A DNA stretch of 64,000 bases from Rariglobus sp. (GTDB lineage: Bacteria > Verrucomicrobiota > Verrucomicrobiia > Opitutales > Opitutaceae): assembly GCA_029266495.1 (NCBI GenBank), contig JAQSWS010000003.1, positions 24,052 through 88,051 of the forward strand. Direction: 5' to 3'. The translations under genes and the position numbers were made by a program. This document shows positions 45,415 through 53,782 of the stretch, one piece after another (within the stretch, counting starts at the first letter, position 1; every line of letters begins with the position of its first letter). Below the pieces are notes generated by a model. That model did no database searches. It worked only from the letters and a program-made list of their open reading frames with translations, and had not been told where the DNA came from.

Positions 45415-46965
45415 TCACCGGCTCGCGCCGGTGGCATAGACCATCTTGCCCGCGATTTCCGCCCAGAGCTGGTTGATGCCATCCGAGCCGGCCTTGGTGT
45501 GGTGCACGCCGTCCTTGGCCAGGGCGGTGGCGTAATTCTGACGGATATACGTCCAGTAGTCGGCGTAGGGCAACTGGGTCGCGGGATCGCAGGCGTAGGG
45601 CGTGCGTGTGCGGCAGAAGACATCCACGCCGGCGAGGTTCACCGCCAGGGTATTGTGGAAAATGTTATATTTGGCGGGCTCAAGCGTCTCCTTGTTGAGA
45701 TAGCCGGTCGAATATTCGAGCCGCACGGGAACGAAGATCAGTCCGTTGGTTTCACAGACTTCCTGTGCATCGGTGAGCGTCTTGATGATTTTTTTGCCCA
45801 TCCAGAGGCCACCGCCGATGCCCACATCGTTAAAGCCGGACTCCCAGCACACGAGGGTCGCGGTCGGCGTGGAGGTTCCGTTGGGCGGCGAAAGACTGGC
45901 CAGCGTGCCTTTCAGCCGGCCCAGGGTGTTTTCCATCATTTCGCCGCCTTGGGATGACTGCACCAGAATGGGGTAGCGGTCAGGGTGGCGTTGCCGCACG
46001 AGATCGGAAAACCAGACGGAGTGCTTTTCGGGTGATCCGCCCGCGAAGTCCTGCACGACGAGGCTGTCTCCCGTGAAGATCCAGTAATCGTTGCGAAATC
46101 CGGCCGGCGCCGCGCGAAACACATCCAGCCGGCAGAGCTGAAGGCTTCCGGAATTACGGATGCCAATCCACTTCGGCTGGTGGTTGGGGATGACAACCAC
46201 GCCATCCAGATACTTGTTGGTTCCACTCACGACCTCCGTCCAGGTTCCGTCCGAACCGTTCGTCGAGTCATGGCTTTCGATGACGACGTAGTTCTTAAGG
46301 GCGCGCCAGTTGATGTTATAGGCGTAACCCTGGCCCGACATGTCGGTGCGGAAGTTGAGCAACAGGTAGCTTGCATCCGCAATGGGAACGGAGGGGTTGA
46401 GTTTGATCTTCACCTCGCATTCGCCGGTGAGCGTGGCGCTGGTGGCATCCGAACCGTCGACGAGATCGGCCAGCTTTCCCGCGGAGGGCTCCGGGGTGCT
46501 GACGACGGTGGCGCCCAGCGTGACGCACATGTTTTTTGCAACGCGGACGGGAAAGGGCGCGCCCGCGCATCGTGTGAACGTGAAGCCGTTCACCGGCTTG
46601 GATTGTTCGCTTTCGCCCTCTGCGGTGACCGCCGATACGCGGTAAAAATAACTGGCATCCGCAGGCAGCTTGGAATGCGTGAAGGTGCGGTCGGTCACGC
46701 TCGCGATTCGCTTGAATTCACCTTCCTTGGCGCTGCCGGCGTAGATGATGTAAGATTTCACTTCGTCCGCCGGGCGATACCACGCGAGGGTGATGCTGTC
46801 CGGAGCGTTGGCCACCATCGCCACGCCTAACGGAGCGGCCGGGCCTTTCGCCGGGCCGGGGGTCGCCGGGGGAGTGGCGGATGGCGCCGTGGCAAATCCG
46901 GACGGGGCGCCGGCCGCCGTCATCCAGAGCACGATTGCCGCGGGGAATACTTTGAGGGAAAGCAT
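45415..46965 (-). CDS. Secreted SGNH/GDSL hydrolase with fibronectin type III domain
   Basis: 516 aa. A signal peptide (MLSLKVFPAAIVLWMTAAGA, cleaved near GFATA) precedes a Pro/Ala linker. A fibronectin type III domain spans ~45-125: APDSITLAWYRPADEVKSYI and SYFYRVSAVTAEGESEQSKP. A beta-sandwich domain (~130-290, WTEVVSGTNKYLDGVVVIPN; QPKWIGIRNSG) may bind carbohydrate. The SGNH hydrolase has block I FTGDSLVVQDF with the catalytic Ser, SGFNDVGIG (Asn block), and the catalytic Asp/His in KDGVHHTKAGSDGINQL. It is probably an extracellular carbohydrate esterase; the exact ester is unknown. The gene stands alone. Confidence 0.85.
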   Translation of the reverse strand: MLSLKVFPAAIVLWMTAAGAPSGFATAPSATPPATPGPAKGPAAPLGVAMVANAPDSITLAWYRPADEVKSYIIYAGSAKEGEFKRIASVTDRTFTHSKLPADASYFYRVSAVTAEGESEQSKPVNGFTFTRCAGAPFPVRVAKNMCVTLGATVVSTPEPSAGKLADLVDGSDATSATLTGECEVKIKLNPSVPIADASYLLLNFRTDMSGQGYAYNINWRALKNYVVIESHDSTNGSDGTWTEVVSGTNKYLDGVVVIPNHQPKWIGIRNSGSLQLCRLDVFRAAPAGFRNDYWIFTGDSLVVQDFAGGSPEKHSVWFSDLVRQRHPDRYPILVQSSQGGEMMENTLGRLKGTLASLSPPNGTSTPTATLVCWESGFNDVGIGGGLWMGKKIIKTLTDAQEVCETNGLIFVPVRLEYSTGYLNKETLEPAKYNIFHNTLAVNLAGVDVFCRTRTPYACDPATQLPYADYWTYIRQNYATALAKDGVHHTKAGSDGINQLWAEIAGKMVYATGASR

Positions 46966-47066
46966 GGCACGATCCCAACCTCAGGGACGGAAACGACGCA
47001 AAACAGAGTTGTGTCAACAGTGGAGCACCGGTGGACGGCTGAACCGTTCGCCCCGGCACCCGCAAC

Positions 47067-47438
47067 TCACTGCGGGTCGCGCGCCAGCGCCTGCTCGACC
47101 GTGTCGACCAGTTTGAAATGCGGGAGGAGCCCGGCCACTTGAAAGATGTGCCGGACCGGCTCGCCCACGGCCGCCATCCAGACGCCTTCGCTGCGGCCTG
47201 CCACGTTGCGATGCAGCGCCAGCAATGCGCGCAGGCCGATGCTGGCCACGTAGGTGAGCCCCGTGCAATCGAGCACGATGCGCCCTGTGCACGTTGCCGC
47301 CAGGTTGAGCAACTCCACCTGCGCGGCCACCGCATCGCCCGCCGACAATGTGCCGTCCAGCGTGATGACGAGATCCCGCCCGCGTGGAGTCGCGACGATC
47401 TTGAGCTGCATCGGGTGGTGGCGGCTGGAGAAACTCAT
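47067..47438 (-). CDS. STAS-domain protein (anti-anti-sigma-factor type)
   Basis: 123 aa, essentially a single STAS domain: RGRDLVITLDGTLSAGDAVA, GRIVLDCTGLTYVASIGLRA (the DxSGLxxxSSxGLR-like loop, with Ser at the usual phosphorylation position in ASIGLRAL) and EGVWMAAVGEPVRHIFQVAG, then LLPHFKLVDTVEQAL. In this family the Ser is phosphorylated by a serine kinase to control partner binding. No kinase or sigma-B-like gene is adjacent. A start at Met10 (47411) is an alternative. Confidence 0.88.
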   Translation of the reverse strand: MSFSSRHHPMQLKIVATPRGRDLVITLDGTLSAGDAVAAQVELLNLAATCTGRIVLDCTGLTYVASIGLRALLALHRNVAGRSEGVWMAAVGEPVRHIFQVAGLLPHFKLVDTVEQALARDPQ

Positions 47439-47534
47439 GCCTCAGGTCTGCGCACTTTTCGGCTGAGCGGCAAACCCTCAGAATTCCTGCGCTTTGCCTT
47501 GCCGTCCGTATGCGAACGTGGCGTCAACTAGCCC

Positions 47535-48254
47535 ATGGAATCTTCCGATCCGGCGACGAGGGAAACGGTTCGTGGTTTTTTTGACCTATGGTCGGTTTAC
47601 GACCGCGTTCTTGATCTCGATTACATGTCTCATAACGACCTTTACGCCGCGGTGGGTCGTGTGTTGGCCGCTCATTTCGCGAACCGTTCTTTTTCCGTGC
47701 TCGACCTCGGGTGTGGCAGCGGGCGCCATCTCGCGCCGGTTCTGGCGACATTGCCGGTTCACCGTTACGAAGGGCATGATCTGTCCGGCGTGGCGATCGA
47801 ACATGCGCGGAGCACGTTCGCGTCCTCGAAGTTTCCCGTGCGATTGTGCACGGGCGATCTTCGCGACTCACTCACGGCGGAAGGTCCGCCGGTGGACGTG
47901 GTGTTTTCCGGGTTTACGCTGCATCATCTCATGACGGAAGAACGCGCTTCGGTCCTGGAAAACGTGCAGCGACGGCTGGCTCCGGGTGGATTGGTGCTCT
48001 GGGTGGATTCCTGTCGCGAGGAAGGCCAGTCACGGGCCGCCTGGCTCGACGCCTATTGTGGATGGATCGAGGCGGAGTGGAGGGGCATTCCTCCAGAGGG
48101 ACTGGCGGCGATCGTGGACCACATCCGTGAGTGCGATCAACCGGGCACGGTGAGAGAATACTCCGAAGCGGCGGTGCGGGCCGGCTTCGCTCCAATGAGA
48201 GAACACCTGCGCCGTGGCTGGCACGGTGTGTGGTCGTGTGTCCGCCCCGGTTAA
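47535..48254 (+). CDS. Class I SAM-dependent methyltransferase
   Basis: 239 aa. The SAM-binding motif I is FSVLDLGCGSGRHLAPVLAT (residues ~53-72); the acidic loop follows in VHRYEGHDLSGVAIEHARST. Motif II/post-I appears as VRLCTGDLRDSL and VDVVFSGFTLHHLMTEER, with LAPGGLVLWVDSCREEG for motif III. The C-terminal helical part (WLDAYCGWIEAEWRGIPPEG) probably covers the active site. Substrate unknown. The gene is convergent with the MATE gene, with stop codons 7 bp apart. Confidence 0.88.
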   Translation: MESSDPATRETVRGFFDLWSVYDRVLDLDYMSHNDLYAAVGRVLAAHFANRSFSVLDLGCGSGRHLAPVLATLPVHRYEGHDLSGVAIEHARSTFASSKFPVRLCTGDLRDSLTAEGPPVDVVFSGFTLHHLMTEERASVLENVQRRLAPGGLVLWVDSCREEGQSRAAWLDAYCGWIEAEWRGIPPEGLAAIVDHIRECDQPGTVREYSEAAVRAGFAPMREHLRRGWHGVWSCVRPG

Positions 48255-48261
48255 ACCGTGC

Positions 48262-49689
48262 CTACACTTTTTTTCGTTTCCATTTGCCGGCGCGAAAGAG
48301 CGCCGCGCTCCACAAAGTAAGGACGGCAAACGACACCGGCACGGCGATGAACACGCCAGTGGGACCGAGACCGCAGGGCACGGCGAGCACCCAGGCCAGC
48401 GGCACCTGGCCGAGCCAGAAGCAGAAAAAGTTGAGTCGGGTGGGCGTTGCCGGATCGCCGGCGCCGTTGAAGGCGCCTTCGAGGCACATGCCGATTGCGT
48501 AGAGAGGGAAGGCCAGGCTGACGATCCACAGCGACCGCACCGCGTGCATGAAGACGTCTGCCTCGGTTGTGAAAAAACCGACGATGGGCCGGGCAAAAAC
48601 GATAAAGAGGAGCCCGACGGCGCCGAGCAGCAGGGCATTGAATCGCGCGGCGATTTTGACGGCATCGACGGCACGCTGGGGATGGTCCGCCCCCAGGTTC
48701 TGGCCGACGAGGGTGGAGCCGGCATTGGCGAGGCCCCACGCGGGCATCAGGGCAAAGATGACGACCCGGATGGCGATGGTGTAGCCGGCGACGACCGGGC
48801 TTCCGAACAGGGCGAGGATTTTGAAAAGTCCCACCCAGCTCGTGGTGCTGATGAGCAACTGGGCGATTCCGTTGGATGACAGGCGAAGGATGGTGAGAAG
48901 GCTGTCGGCGCGCGGAAGAAGATCGGCTGCATGCACGCGCACGTGGCCGGGGCGTCCGGTGAGATGCCAGAGTTGATACAGCACGCCGATGCCGCGTCCG
49001 ATGTTGGTGGCCACGGCGGCGCCGGTGACGCCGAGTTCGGGGAAGGGACCCCAGCCAAAAATGAAGCAGGGATCGAGAATGAGATTGAGCGTGTTGGCGA
49101 GGATGAGCGTGCGCATCGCCAGCGTGGCATCACCGGCGCCGCGGAAGATGGCATTGATGAGAAAAATCAGGAAGACGGTGGCGTTGCCGCCGAGCATGAC
49201 GCGGGCGTAGGCCTTGCCTTGGGCAACGACGGCGGGTTCGGCCCCCATCAAGTGAAGAATATCGCCGGCAAACCAGCCGAGGATCAGGCCAATGCCGGCC
49301 GCAAGGGTGATGCCAAGCACGAGAATCTGGCCGGCCGCCTGGGCGGCGAGGGCGGGATTTTTTTCACCGATGCGGCGCGAGACGAGCGCGGTCGCCGCGA
49401 ATGAGATGCCGATGGCCACCGCGTAAACCAACGACATCACCGACTCGGTGAGTCCGACCACCGCGACCGCGTCGCGCCCGAGCCGGCCGACCCAGAAGAT
49501 ATCCACGATGGTGAACAACGACTCCATGAGCATCTCCAGCACCATCGGCACGGCGAGCAGGAGCACCGCGCGTTTGAGCGGCAGGGAGGTGTAGTCGTGT
49601 TGTTCGCCGCGCAACGCCTGGGCCACGCTGCGCCAAAAAGACTGGGCGGCCGGCGAGGACGAGACGGCGGAAGGGAGGGACTCGGACAT
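48262..49689 (-). CDS. MATE-family efflux transporter
   Basis: 475 aa from the ATG at 49689 (MSESLPSAVSSSPAAQSFWR). Twelve predicted membrane segments begin LKRAVLLLAVPMVLEMLMES and LFTIVDIFWVGRLGRDAVAV, typical MatE N-terminal helices. ALVSRRIGEKNPALAAQAAG and INAIFRGAGDATLAMRTLIL appear in the first half. MPAWGLANAGSTLVGQNLGA and ADHPQRAVDAVKIA (the second-half counterpart) confirm the family. It exports cationic compounds by Na+ or H+ antiport. It lies 43 bp downstream of the ECF sigma gene on the same strand and may be its target or cotranscribed. Confidence 0.94.
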   Translation of the reverse strand: MSESLPSAVSSSPAAQSFWRSVAQALRGEQHDYTSLPLKRAVLLLAVPMVLEMLMESLFTIVDIFWVGRLGRDAVAVVGLTESVMSLVYAVAIGISFAATALVSRRIGEKNPALAAQAAGQILVLGITLAAGIGLILGWFAGDILHLMGAEPAVVAQGKAYARVMLGGNATVFLIFLINAIFRGAGDATLAMRTLILANTLNLILDPCFIFGWGPFPELGVTGAAVATNIGRGIGVLYQLWHLTGRPGHVRVHAADLLPRADSLLTILRLSSNGIAQLLISTTSWVGLFKILALFGSPVVAGYTIAIRVVIFALMPAWGLANAGSTLVGQNLGADHPQRAVDAVKIAARFNALLLGAVGLLFIVFARPIVGFFTTEADVFMHAVRSLWIVSLAFPLYAIGMCLEGAFNGAGDPATPTRLNFFCFWLGQVPLAWVLAVPCGLGPTGVFIAVPVSFAVLTLWSAALFRAGKWKRKKV

Positions 49690-49732
49690 AAATAAGTCGA
49701 GAGGCTCGGACGGTGGGCGCGAGGCGGGTTGA

Positions 49733-51046
49733 TCAAGCGCCGGCGGCGCCATCCTCGGCCCGCTCCAGCATGCGCGTGAGATGGAGTTGTTCGGGGCCCA
49801 CCTGGGAGAATTGCAACGCCTGGCGAAAACTCCGGGCGGCGTCGCGATGGTTACCCAGCCGCCACTGCAATTCACCGACCACGGCGTGGAGGAGATGGTG
49901 TTTCTCCAGCCGGTCCCGATTCGGAATCGCGCTAATCGCATCGAGTCCGGCCTGCGCTCCATGCGTGTTGGCGACCGCGACCGCGCGGTTCAACGCAACG
50001 ATGGGTGAAGGTTTCAGGCGGTTGAGTTCGTCGTAATGGCGCAGGATGCGCGGCCAGTCCGTGGACGCGTTGTCCGCCGCCGTGCAGTGGCAGGCGGCGA
50101 TGCCGGCCTGAAGGTGATACTCGCTCACCTCGGTGCCTTGCGCCGCCCGGATCAGGTGCATCAGGCCCTGCTCGATGAGCGCATGATTCCATTTGGAGCG
50201 ATCCTGGTCATCGAGGCGAAGCAAGTCGCCGCGCTCATCGACGCGGGAAGGAAAGCGCGCGGCGGTCAGCAGCATCAGCGCGAGCAGGGCATGGCTGCGG
50301 GGCGTGTTGCCGGCGGGGTGGGCGACGAGAAGCGAAACGAGGCGCACGGCCTCCTGGCAAAGATCCTCGCGCAGCAGGCGGTCTCCGGCGGAGGCCTTGT
50401 AGCCTTCGTTAAAGAGGAGGTAGAGAGTCGCGAGAACCCCGTCGAGGCGGCCGGACAACTCTTCACCCTCCGGCAGCTCGAAGCCGATGCCGGCTTCGGC
50501 GATGCGCTGTTTGGTGCGCGTGAGTTGTTTTTCGATCGCCGCTTCACTGCTGAGGAACGCCCGCGCGATTTCGCCCGTGCTGAAACCGCACAGCACCTTC
50601 AACGCGAGCACGACCTGCGCGTCCGGGGCGACCGAGGGATGGCAGCAAACGAAGAGGAGGCGCAGCGCGTCGTCACGGATCGTGTGGGCGGTTTCCACGG
50701 CGATCGCGGGCGAGGGGAGTGTCTGCTCAATGTGCGTGATGATGGCCGGTTCTTTCGAGAAGGACATGCGCTGGTGGCGCAAGGTGTCCTTCGCGAGGTT
50801 CATTGCCACGCGGGTGATCCACGCCGCGGGGTTTTCCGGCACGCCTCCCATCGACCACGTGCGCAGGGCGCGGAGCAACGCCTCCTGTGCGATGTCTTCC
50901 GCCAGCGAGAAGTTCTGCACACCCAGCAGTCGGATCAACGCGCCATGCAAACGACCCGTTTCATGGCGGAAAAAATGCTCGACCAGCTTCGACGGCACCG
51001 GGGCGGGCGAAGGCACGGCGGGGGAACTGGAGTCGTCGGTCGACAC
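49733..51046 (-). CDS. ECF42-type RNA polymerase sigma factor with C-terminal extension
   Basis: 437 aa, starting with GTG at 51046. Sigma region 2 is at residues ~22-90 (VEHFFRHETGRLHGALIRLL, FSLAEDIAQEALLRALRTWS, NPAAWITRVAMNLAKDTLR). Region 4 is at ~130-190 (VVLALKVLCGFSTGEIARAF, LSSEAAIEKQLTRTKQRI). The long C-terminal extension (~200-437) has the DUF6596/TPR-like pattern TLYLLFNEGYKASAGDRLLR, VDERGDLLRLDDQDRSKWNH, YHLQAGIAACHCTA and YDELNRLKPSPIVALNRAVA. These, and the adjacent YCII/DGPF gene, are the hallmarks of ECF42, which has no classical anti-sigma factor; the extension is thought to control activity. Confidence 0.94.
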   Translation of the reverse strand: MSTDDSSSPAVPSPAPVPSKLVEHFFRHETGRLHGALIRLLGVQNFSLAEDIAQEALLRALRTWSMGGVPENPAAWITRVAMNLAKDTLRHQRMSFSKEPAIITHIEQTLPSPAIAVETAHTIRDDALRLLFVCCHPSVAPDAQVVLALKVLCGFSTGEIARAFLSSEAAIEKQLTRTKQRIAEAGIGFELPEGEELSGRLDGVLATLYLLFNEGYKASAGDRLLREDLCQEAVRLVSLLVAHPAGNTPRSHALLALMLLTAARFPSRVDERGDLLRLDDQDRSKWNHALIEQGLMHLIRAAQGTEVSEYHLQAGIAACHCTAADNASTDWPRILRHYDELNRLKPSPIVALNRAVAVANTHGAQAGLDAISAIPNRDRLEKHHLLHAVVGELQWRLGNHRDAARSFRQALQFSQVGPEQLHLTRMLERAEDGAAGA

Positions 51047-51052
51047 AAACGC

Positions 51053-51436
51053 TCAGGCTTGTTTTGTCGTGACTCCGAGGTGGCAATGCGGCGTCAACGC
51101 ACGCACTTCGACCATGAGACCATAGGCAAGCCCCGGGTGCCGCTTCGCAATCTCGGTGGCTTCATCCATGCCGCTCACGAGAAGTTTTACATAGCCGCCG
51201 ATGGCTTCCTTGGCCTCGGGGAAAGGGCCGTCCACCACGCGGCTGCCGCCGTGGCCGGAGACGATGCGGGTTTCAATCTCCAGCGGCTGGCCCTCCACGG
51301 CTTTGCCTTGGGCAACGAGACCTTCGAACCACGCGTTCCAGTGGTGGACGAGTTGCTGGCGTTGTTCGGGCGAGAGATGCTGGTGGGTTTCCGGACCGGT
51401 GTTCCGGAAGAGAAGCATGTAAGGTTGGGCATTCAT
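51053..51436 (-). CDS. YCII/DGPF-domain protein, ECF42 partner
   Basis: 127 aa. YCII-related fold: MNAQPYMLLFRNTGPETHQH, LVHHWNAWFEGLVAQGKAVE, the motif VVDGPFPEAKEAIGGYVKL that gives DGPF its name, and MDEATEIAKRHPGL with a C-terminal VRALTPHCH. This is the standard neighbour of ECF42 sigma factors and is often under their control. It lies 6 bp upstream of the sigma gene in one operon. Biochemical activity is unknown. Confidence 0.92.
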   Translation of the reverse strand: MNAQPYMLLFRNTGPETHQHLSPEQRQQLVHHWNAWFEGLVAQGKAVEGQPLEIETRIVSGHGGSRVVDGPFPEAKEAIGGYVKLLVSGMDEATEIAKRHPGLAYGLMVEVRALTPHCHLGVTTKQA

Positions 51437-51523
51437 GATGATTGGAAGAGGATGAAGGGTTCATGACTACGACGGGCGGAGGCGGGCCGGAAGGACATAT
51501 CCTTTCAAAAACCCAAACATCCC

Positions 51524-51550
51524 TGTCCGGAACGGAGAAGTCCGTTCGTT
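51524..51550 (+). promoter_or_regulatory. Inverted repeat and possible ECF promoter in the divergent gap
   Basis: GAACGGA-gaag-TCCGTTC is a perfect 7-bp dyad at 51530-51547 in the 180-bp gap between the YCII and DUF1428 genes. TGTCCG at 51524 and CGTT at 51543 loosely resemble a -35/-10 pair for ECF sigma factors. Its use as promoter or binding site is a guess. Confidence 0.3.
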
Positions 51551-51616
51551 GACTGTAGGGAAGGGAGCAAGCCGGCTCCTGAACCCAAGTAAAAACCAAA
51601 ACGAAAGAATACCATC

Positions 51617-51979
51617 ATGGCCCACTATGTAGACGGATTTGTCATTCCCATTCCAAAAAAGAAGATCGATGCCTACCGGCGCATGGCTGCCAAGGCATGC
51701 AAAATCTGGCGCGAGTATGGAGCGCTCGATTACAAGGAGTGTGTCGGTGACGACTTGAACTCGAAGATGGCGTTGCCTTTTCCGAAAGGCATCAAGACGA
51801 AGGCGGGCGAAACCGTGGTGTTTTCCTGGATCACTTACAAATCCAAGGCGCACCGCGATAGCGTGAACGTGAAGATCATGAAGGATCCGCGAATCGCCGC
51901 GATGTGCGACCCGAACGACATGCCTTTTGACTGCAAGCGCATGCTTTATGGCGGTTTCAAGGTGATGGTCTCCCTCTAG
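51617..51979 (+). CDS. DUF1428 (YbaA-like) protein
   Basis: 120 aa. The family pattern is clear: HYVDGFVIPIPKKKIDAYRR, AAKACKIWREYGALDYKECV, GDDLN, VFSWITYKSKAHRDSVNVKI, MKDPRI and FDCKRMLYGGFKVMV (the conserved C-terminal RMxYGGF). It is a ferredoxin-like alpha/beta-barrel dimer of unknown function. Members are frequent neighbours of YCII/ECF42 and SRPBCC genes. First of a plus-strand run divergent from the ECF42 operon. Confidence 0.93.
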   Translation: MAHYVDGFVIPIPKKKIDAYRRMAAKACKIWREYGALDYKECVGDDLNSKMALPFPKGIKTKAGETVVFSWITYKSKAHRDSVNVKIMKDPRIAAMCDPNDMPFDCKRMLYGGFKVMVSL

Positions 51980-51982
51980 GTC

Positions 51983-52189
51983 GTGAGCGGCTTGCTTGAA
52001 AAACTCGCCGGCCTTCGCGCGGAACTGGCCGATCTCGCCTTTGCGCTGGATCGCGAGGGCAGCCCGGTGGCGGCGGATGTCGCCATGACAACGGCGGCGC
52101 GCGTCGGCGAGCTGTGCGAAGAATTCTCGTCGTCCGATTTTTCTTCGCCGGCTGTCCGGAATGGGGGCGGTGCTTCGTTGAATGACTGA
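51983..52189 (+). CDS. Small hypothetical protein
   Basis: 68 aa from a GTG at 51983, three bases after the DUF1428 stop. It has an amphipathic helix pair: SGLLEKLAGLRAELADLAFA and DREGSPVAADVAMTTAARVG, followed by ELCEEFSSS. The tight spacing and good third-position GC support a real gene. No function is assigned. Confidence 0.6.
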   Translation: MSGLLEKLAGLRAELADLAFALDREGSPVAADVAMTTAARVGELCEEFSSSDFSSPAVRNGGGASLND

Positions 52190-52221
52190 ACAACGCTTCA
52201 ACTCATTCAACGCATACTGCC

Positions 52222-52701
52222 ATGGACACCGCTTCCGCCGCTATTTCTTCGACTGATCGGGAACTCGTCATCTCCCGGGTCATCGATGCCCGCCGGGAAT
52301 TTATTTTCAAGGCCTGGACCACCCGCCTGACCGAATGGTGGGGACCTCACGGCATGACGACCCCGTTCTGCGAAATGGATCTGCGGCCGGGTGGCGTCTT
52401 TCGCACCGTCATGCGCGCCCCGGATGGCAGCGAATACCCGACGAAGGGCGTTTTCCTCGAGATCGTGGAGAACGAACGCATCGTTTTCACCGATGCCTAC
52501 GGTCCTGGCTGGGAGCCTTCTCCGGAAATCTTTTTCACGGCGATCACGACCTTCGATGCCTTGCCCGGAGGCAAGACGCGCTATACCGCCCGTGCGCTGC
52601 ACTGGACGGTCGAGAATCGTGAAAAACACGAACAGATGGGCTTCCATCAAGGCTGGGGCGAAAGCCTGGACCGTCTGGTTGCTCTTGTGGCAAAGGCCTG
52701 A
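52222..52701 (+). CDS. SRPBCC-domain protein (AHSA1-like)
   Basis: 159 aa. Aha1-C/AHSA1 pattern: RELVISRVIDARREFIFKAW, TTRLTEWWGPHGMTTPFCEM, DLRPGGVFRTVMRAPDGSEY, GVFLEIVENERIVFTDAY, and a C-terminal EQMGFHQGWGESLDRLVALV. The fold is a hydrophobic-ligand-binding helix-grip. It probably belongs to the same set as DUF1428 and the DoxX-like gene. Ligand unknown. Confidence 0.92.
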   Translation: MDTASAAISSTDRELVISRVIDARREFIFKAWTTRLTEWWGPHGMTTPFCEMDLRPGGVFRTVMRAPDGSEYPTKGVFLEIVENERIVFTDAYGPGWEPSPEIFFTAITTFDALPGGKTRYTARALHWTVENREKHEQMGFHQGWGESLDRLVALVAKA

Positions 52702-52718
52702 AACCGAAATTATCTCTT

Positions 52719-53123
52719 ATGAAAATCACCCGCTATCTGCCGGCTGTCGCGCGCGTCCTCATGGGCCTGGCGCTGTTTATCTTCGGATTAAATGGATTCC
52801 TGAATTTTATTCCGCAGCCGGAAACGCCCATGCCCGAAGGCGCGATGGCGTTTGCCGGCGCGTTGATGGCGACCGGTTATATGATGCAGATGATCGCTGT
52901 GACGCTTCTAATCGTGGGCGCGCTGCTGTTGCTCAATCGCTTTGTGCCGCTGGCACTCGCGTTGTTCGCGCCTTTTATCGTCAACAGTCTCGCGTTTCAC
53001 ATTTTTCTGGAACGCTCGGGACTTCCCGTGGCCTGCGTGTTTCTGGCGCTCGAATTGTATCTGGCCTGGGCGTATCGTGCGGCGTTCCGGCCGATGCTGG
53101 CCGCGCGCGTCACGCCCGCATGA
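52719..53123 (+). CDS. DoxX-like membrane protein
   Basis: 134 aa with four membrane segments: YLPAVARVLMGLALFIFGLN, AMAFAGALMATGYMMQMIAV, LLIVGALLLLNRFVPLALAL and GLPVACVFLALELYLAWAYR. An FNFIP-like motif (GLNGFLNFIPQPETPMPEGA) is typical of small DoxX/DUF-type proteins in such clusters. It lies 17 bp after the SRPBCC gene. Function unknown, possibly related to envelope redox stress as proposed for other DoxX proteins. Confidence 0.85.
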   Translation: MKITRYLPAVARVLMGLALFIFGLNGFLNFIPQPETPMPEGAMAFAGALMATGYMMQMIAVTLLIVGALLLLNRFVPLALALFAPFIVNSLAFHIFLERSGLPVACVFLALELYLAWAYRAAFRPMLAARVTPA

Positions 53124-53152
53124 TTGGTGTCATTCATTCAACCTCCTTTTTT

Positions 53153-53692
53153 ATGCTTAAAAAAATACTGGTCGGTCTTGTGGTCATCCTTGCGGCGTTT
53201 GTCGTCATCGTGGCGACGCGGCCGGACGATTTCCGTGTCACGCGCAGCGCAACGATCGTGGCTCCGCCCGCCGCGGTCTTTGCGCAGGTAAACGACCTTC
53301 ACAAGTGGCAGGAGTTTTCCCCCTGGGCCAAAATCGACCCCGCGGCCAAGGTTATTTTCGAAGGACCTCCCGCCGGCACCGGCGCGGTCTTTGGCTGGTC
53401 CGGAAACAAGGATGTGGGCGAGGGTCGCATGACGATCGTCGAAAGCCGGCCGCACGAGCTGATCCGCTTTAAACTGGATTTCGTGAAGCCCTTCGAAGGC
53501 ACCAACATCGCGGAATTCACCTTCAAACCCGAGGGCGCCCAGACGATCGTGACATGGAGCATGAGCGGAAAGAACAACTTCCTGTTCAAGGCCGTCGGTC
53601 TTTTCATGAACTGTGACAAAATGCTCGGCGATCAGTTTGAGCAGGGACTCGCGAATTTGAAGACGATCGTGGAATCCGCTCCGAAACCGTAG
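53153..53692 (+). CDS. Membrane-anchored SRPBCC/polyketide-cyclase-like protein
   Basis: 179 aa from the ATG at 53153 (MLKKILVGLVVILAAFVVIV), an N-terminal membrane anchor. A START-like SRPBCC domain follows: FRVTRSATIVAPPAAVFAQV, NDLHKWQEFSPWAKIDPAAK, GAVFGWSGNKDVGEGRMTIV, RPHELIRFKLDFVKPFEG, and TWSMSGKNNFLFKAVGLFMN with CDKMLGDQFEQGLANLKTIV. The pattern is the polyketide-cyclase/dehydrase-2 group. It is the last gene of the plus-strand run that begins with DUF1428. Confidence 0.9.
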   Translation: MLKKILVGLVVILAAFVVIVATRPDDFRVTRSATIVAPPAAVFAQVNDLHKWQEFSPWAKIDPAAKVIFEGPPAGTGAVFGWSGNKDVGEGRMTIVESRPHELIRFKLDFVKPFEGTNIAEFTFKPEGAQTIVTWSMSGKNNFLFKAVGLFMNCDKMLGDQFEQGLANLKTIVESAPKP

Positions 53693-53782
53693 GCAAGCGC
53701 CCCTGCACAACGCGGCTTTTTGCTCTGTGCGCTTGGCGGTTTTGAGGAAAGGGGCATGCTTTGCGGTCAACCCCCGCACGCC

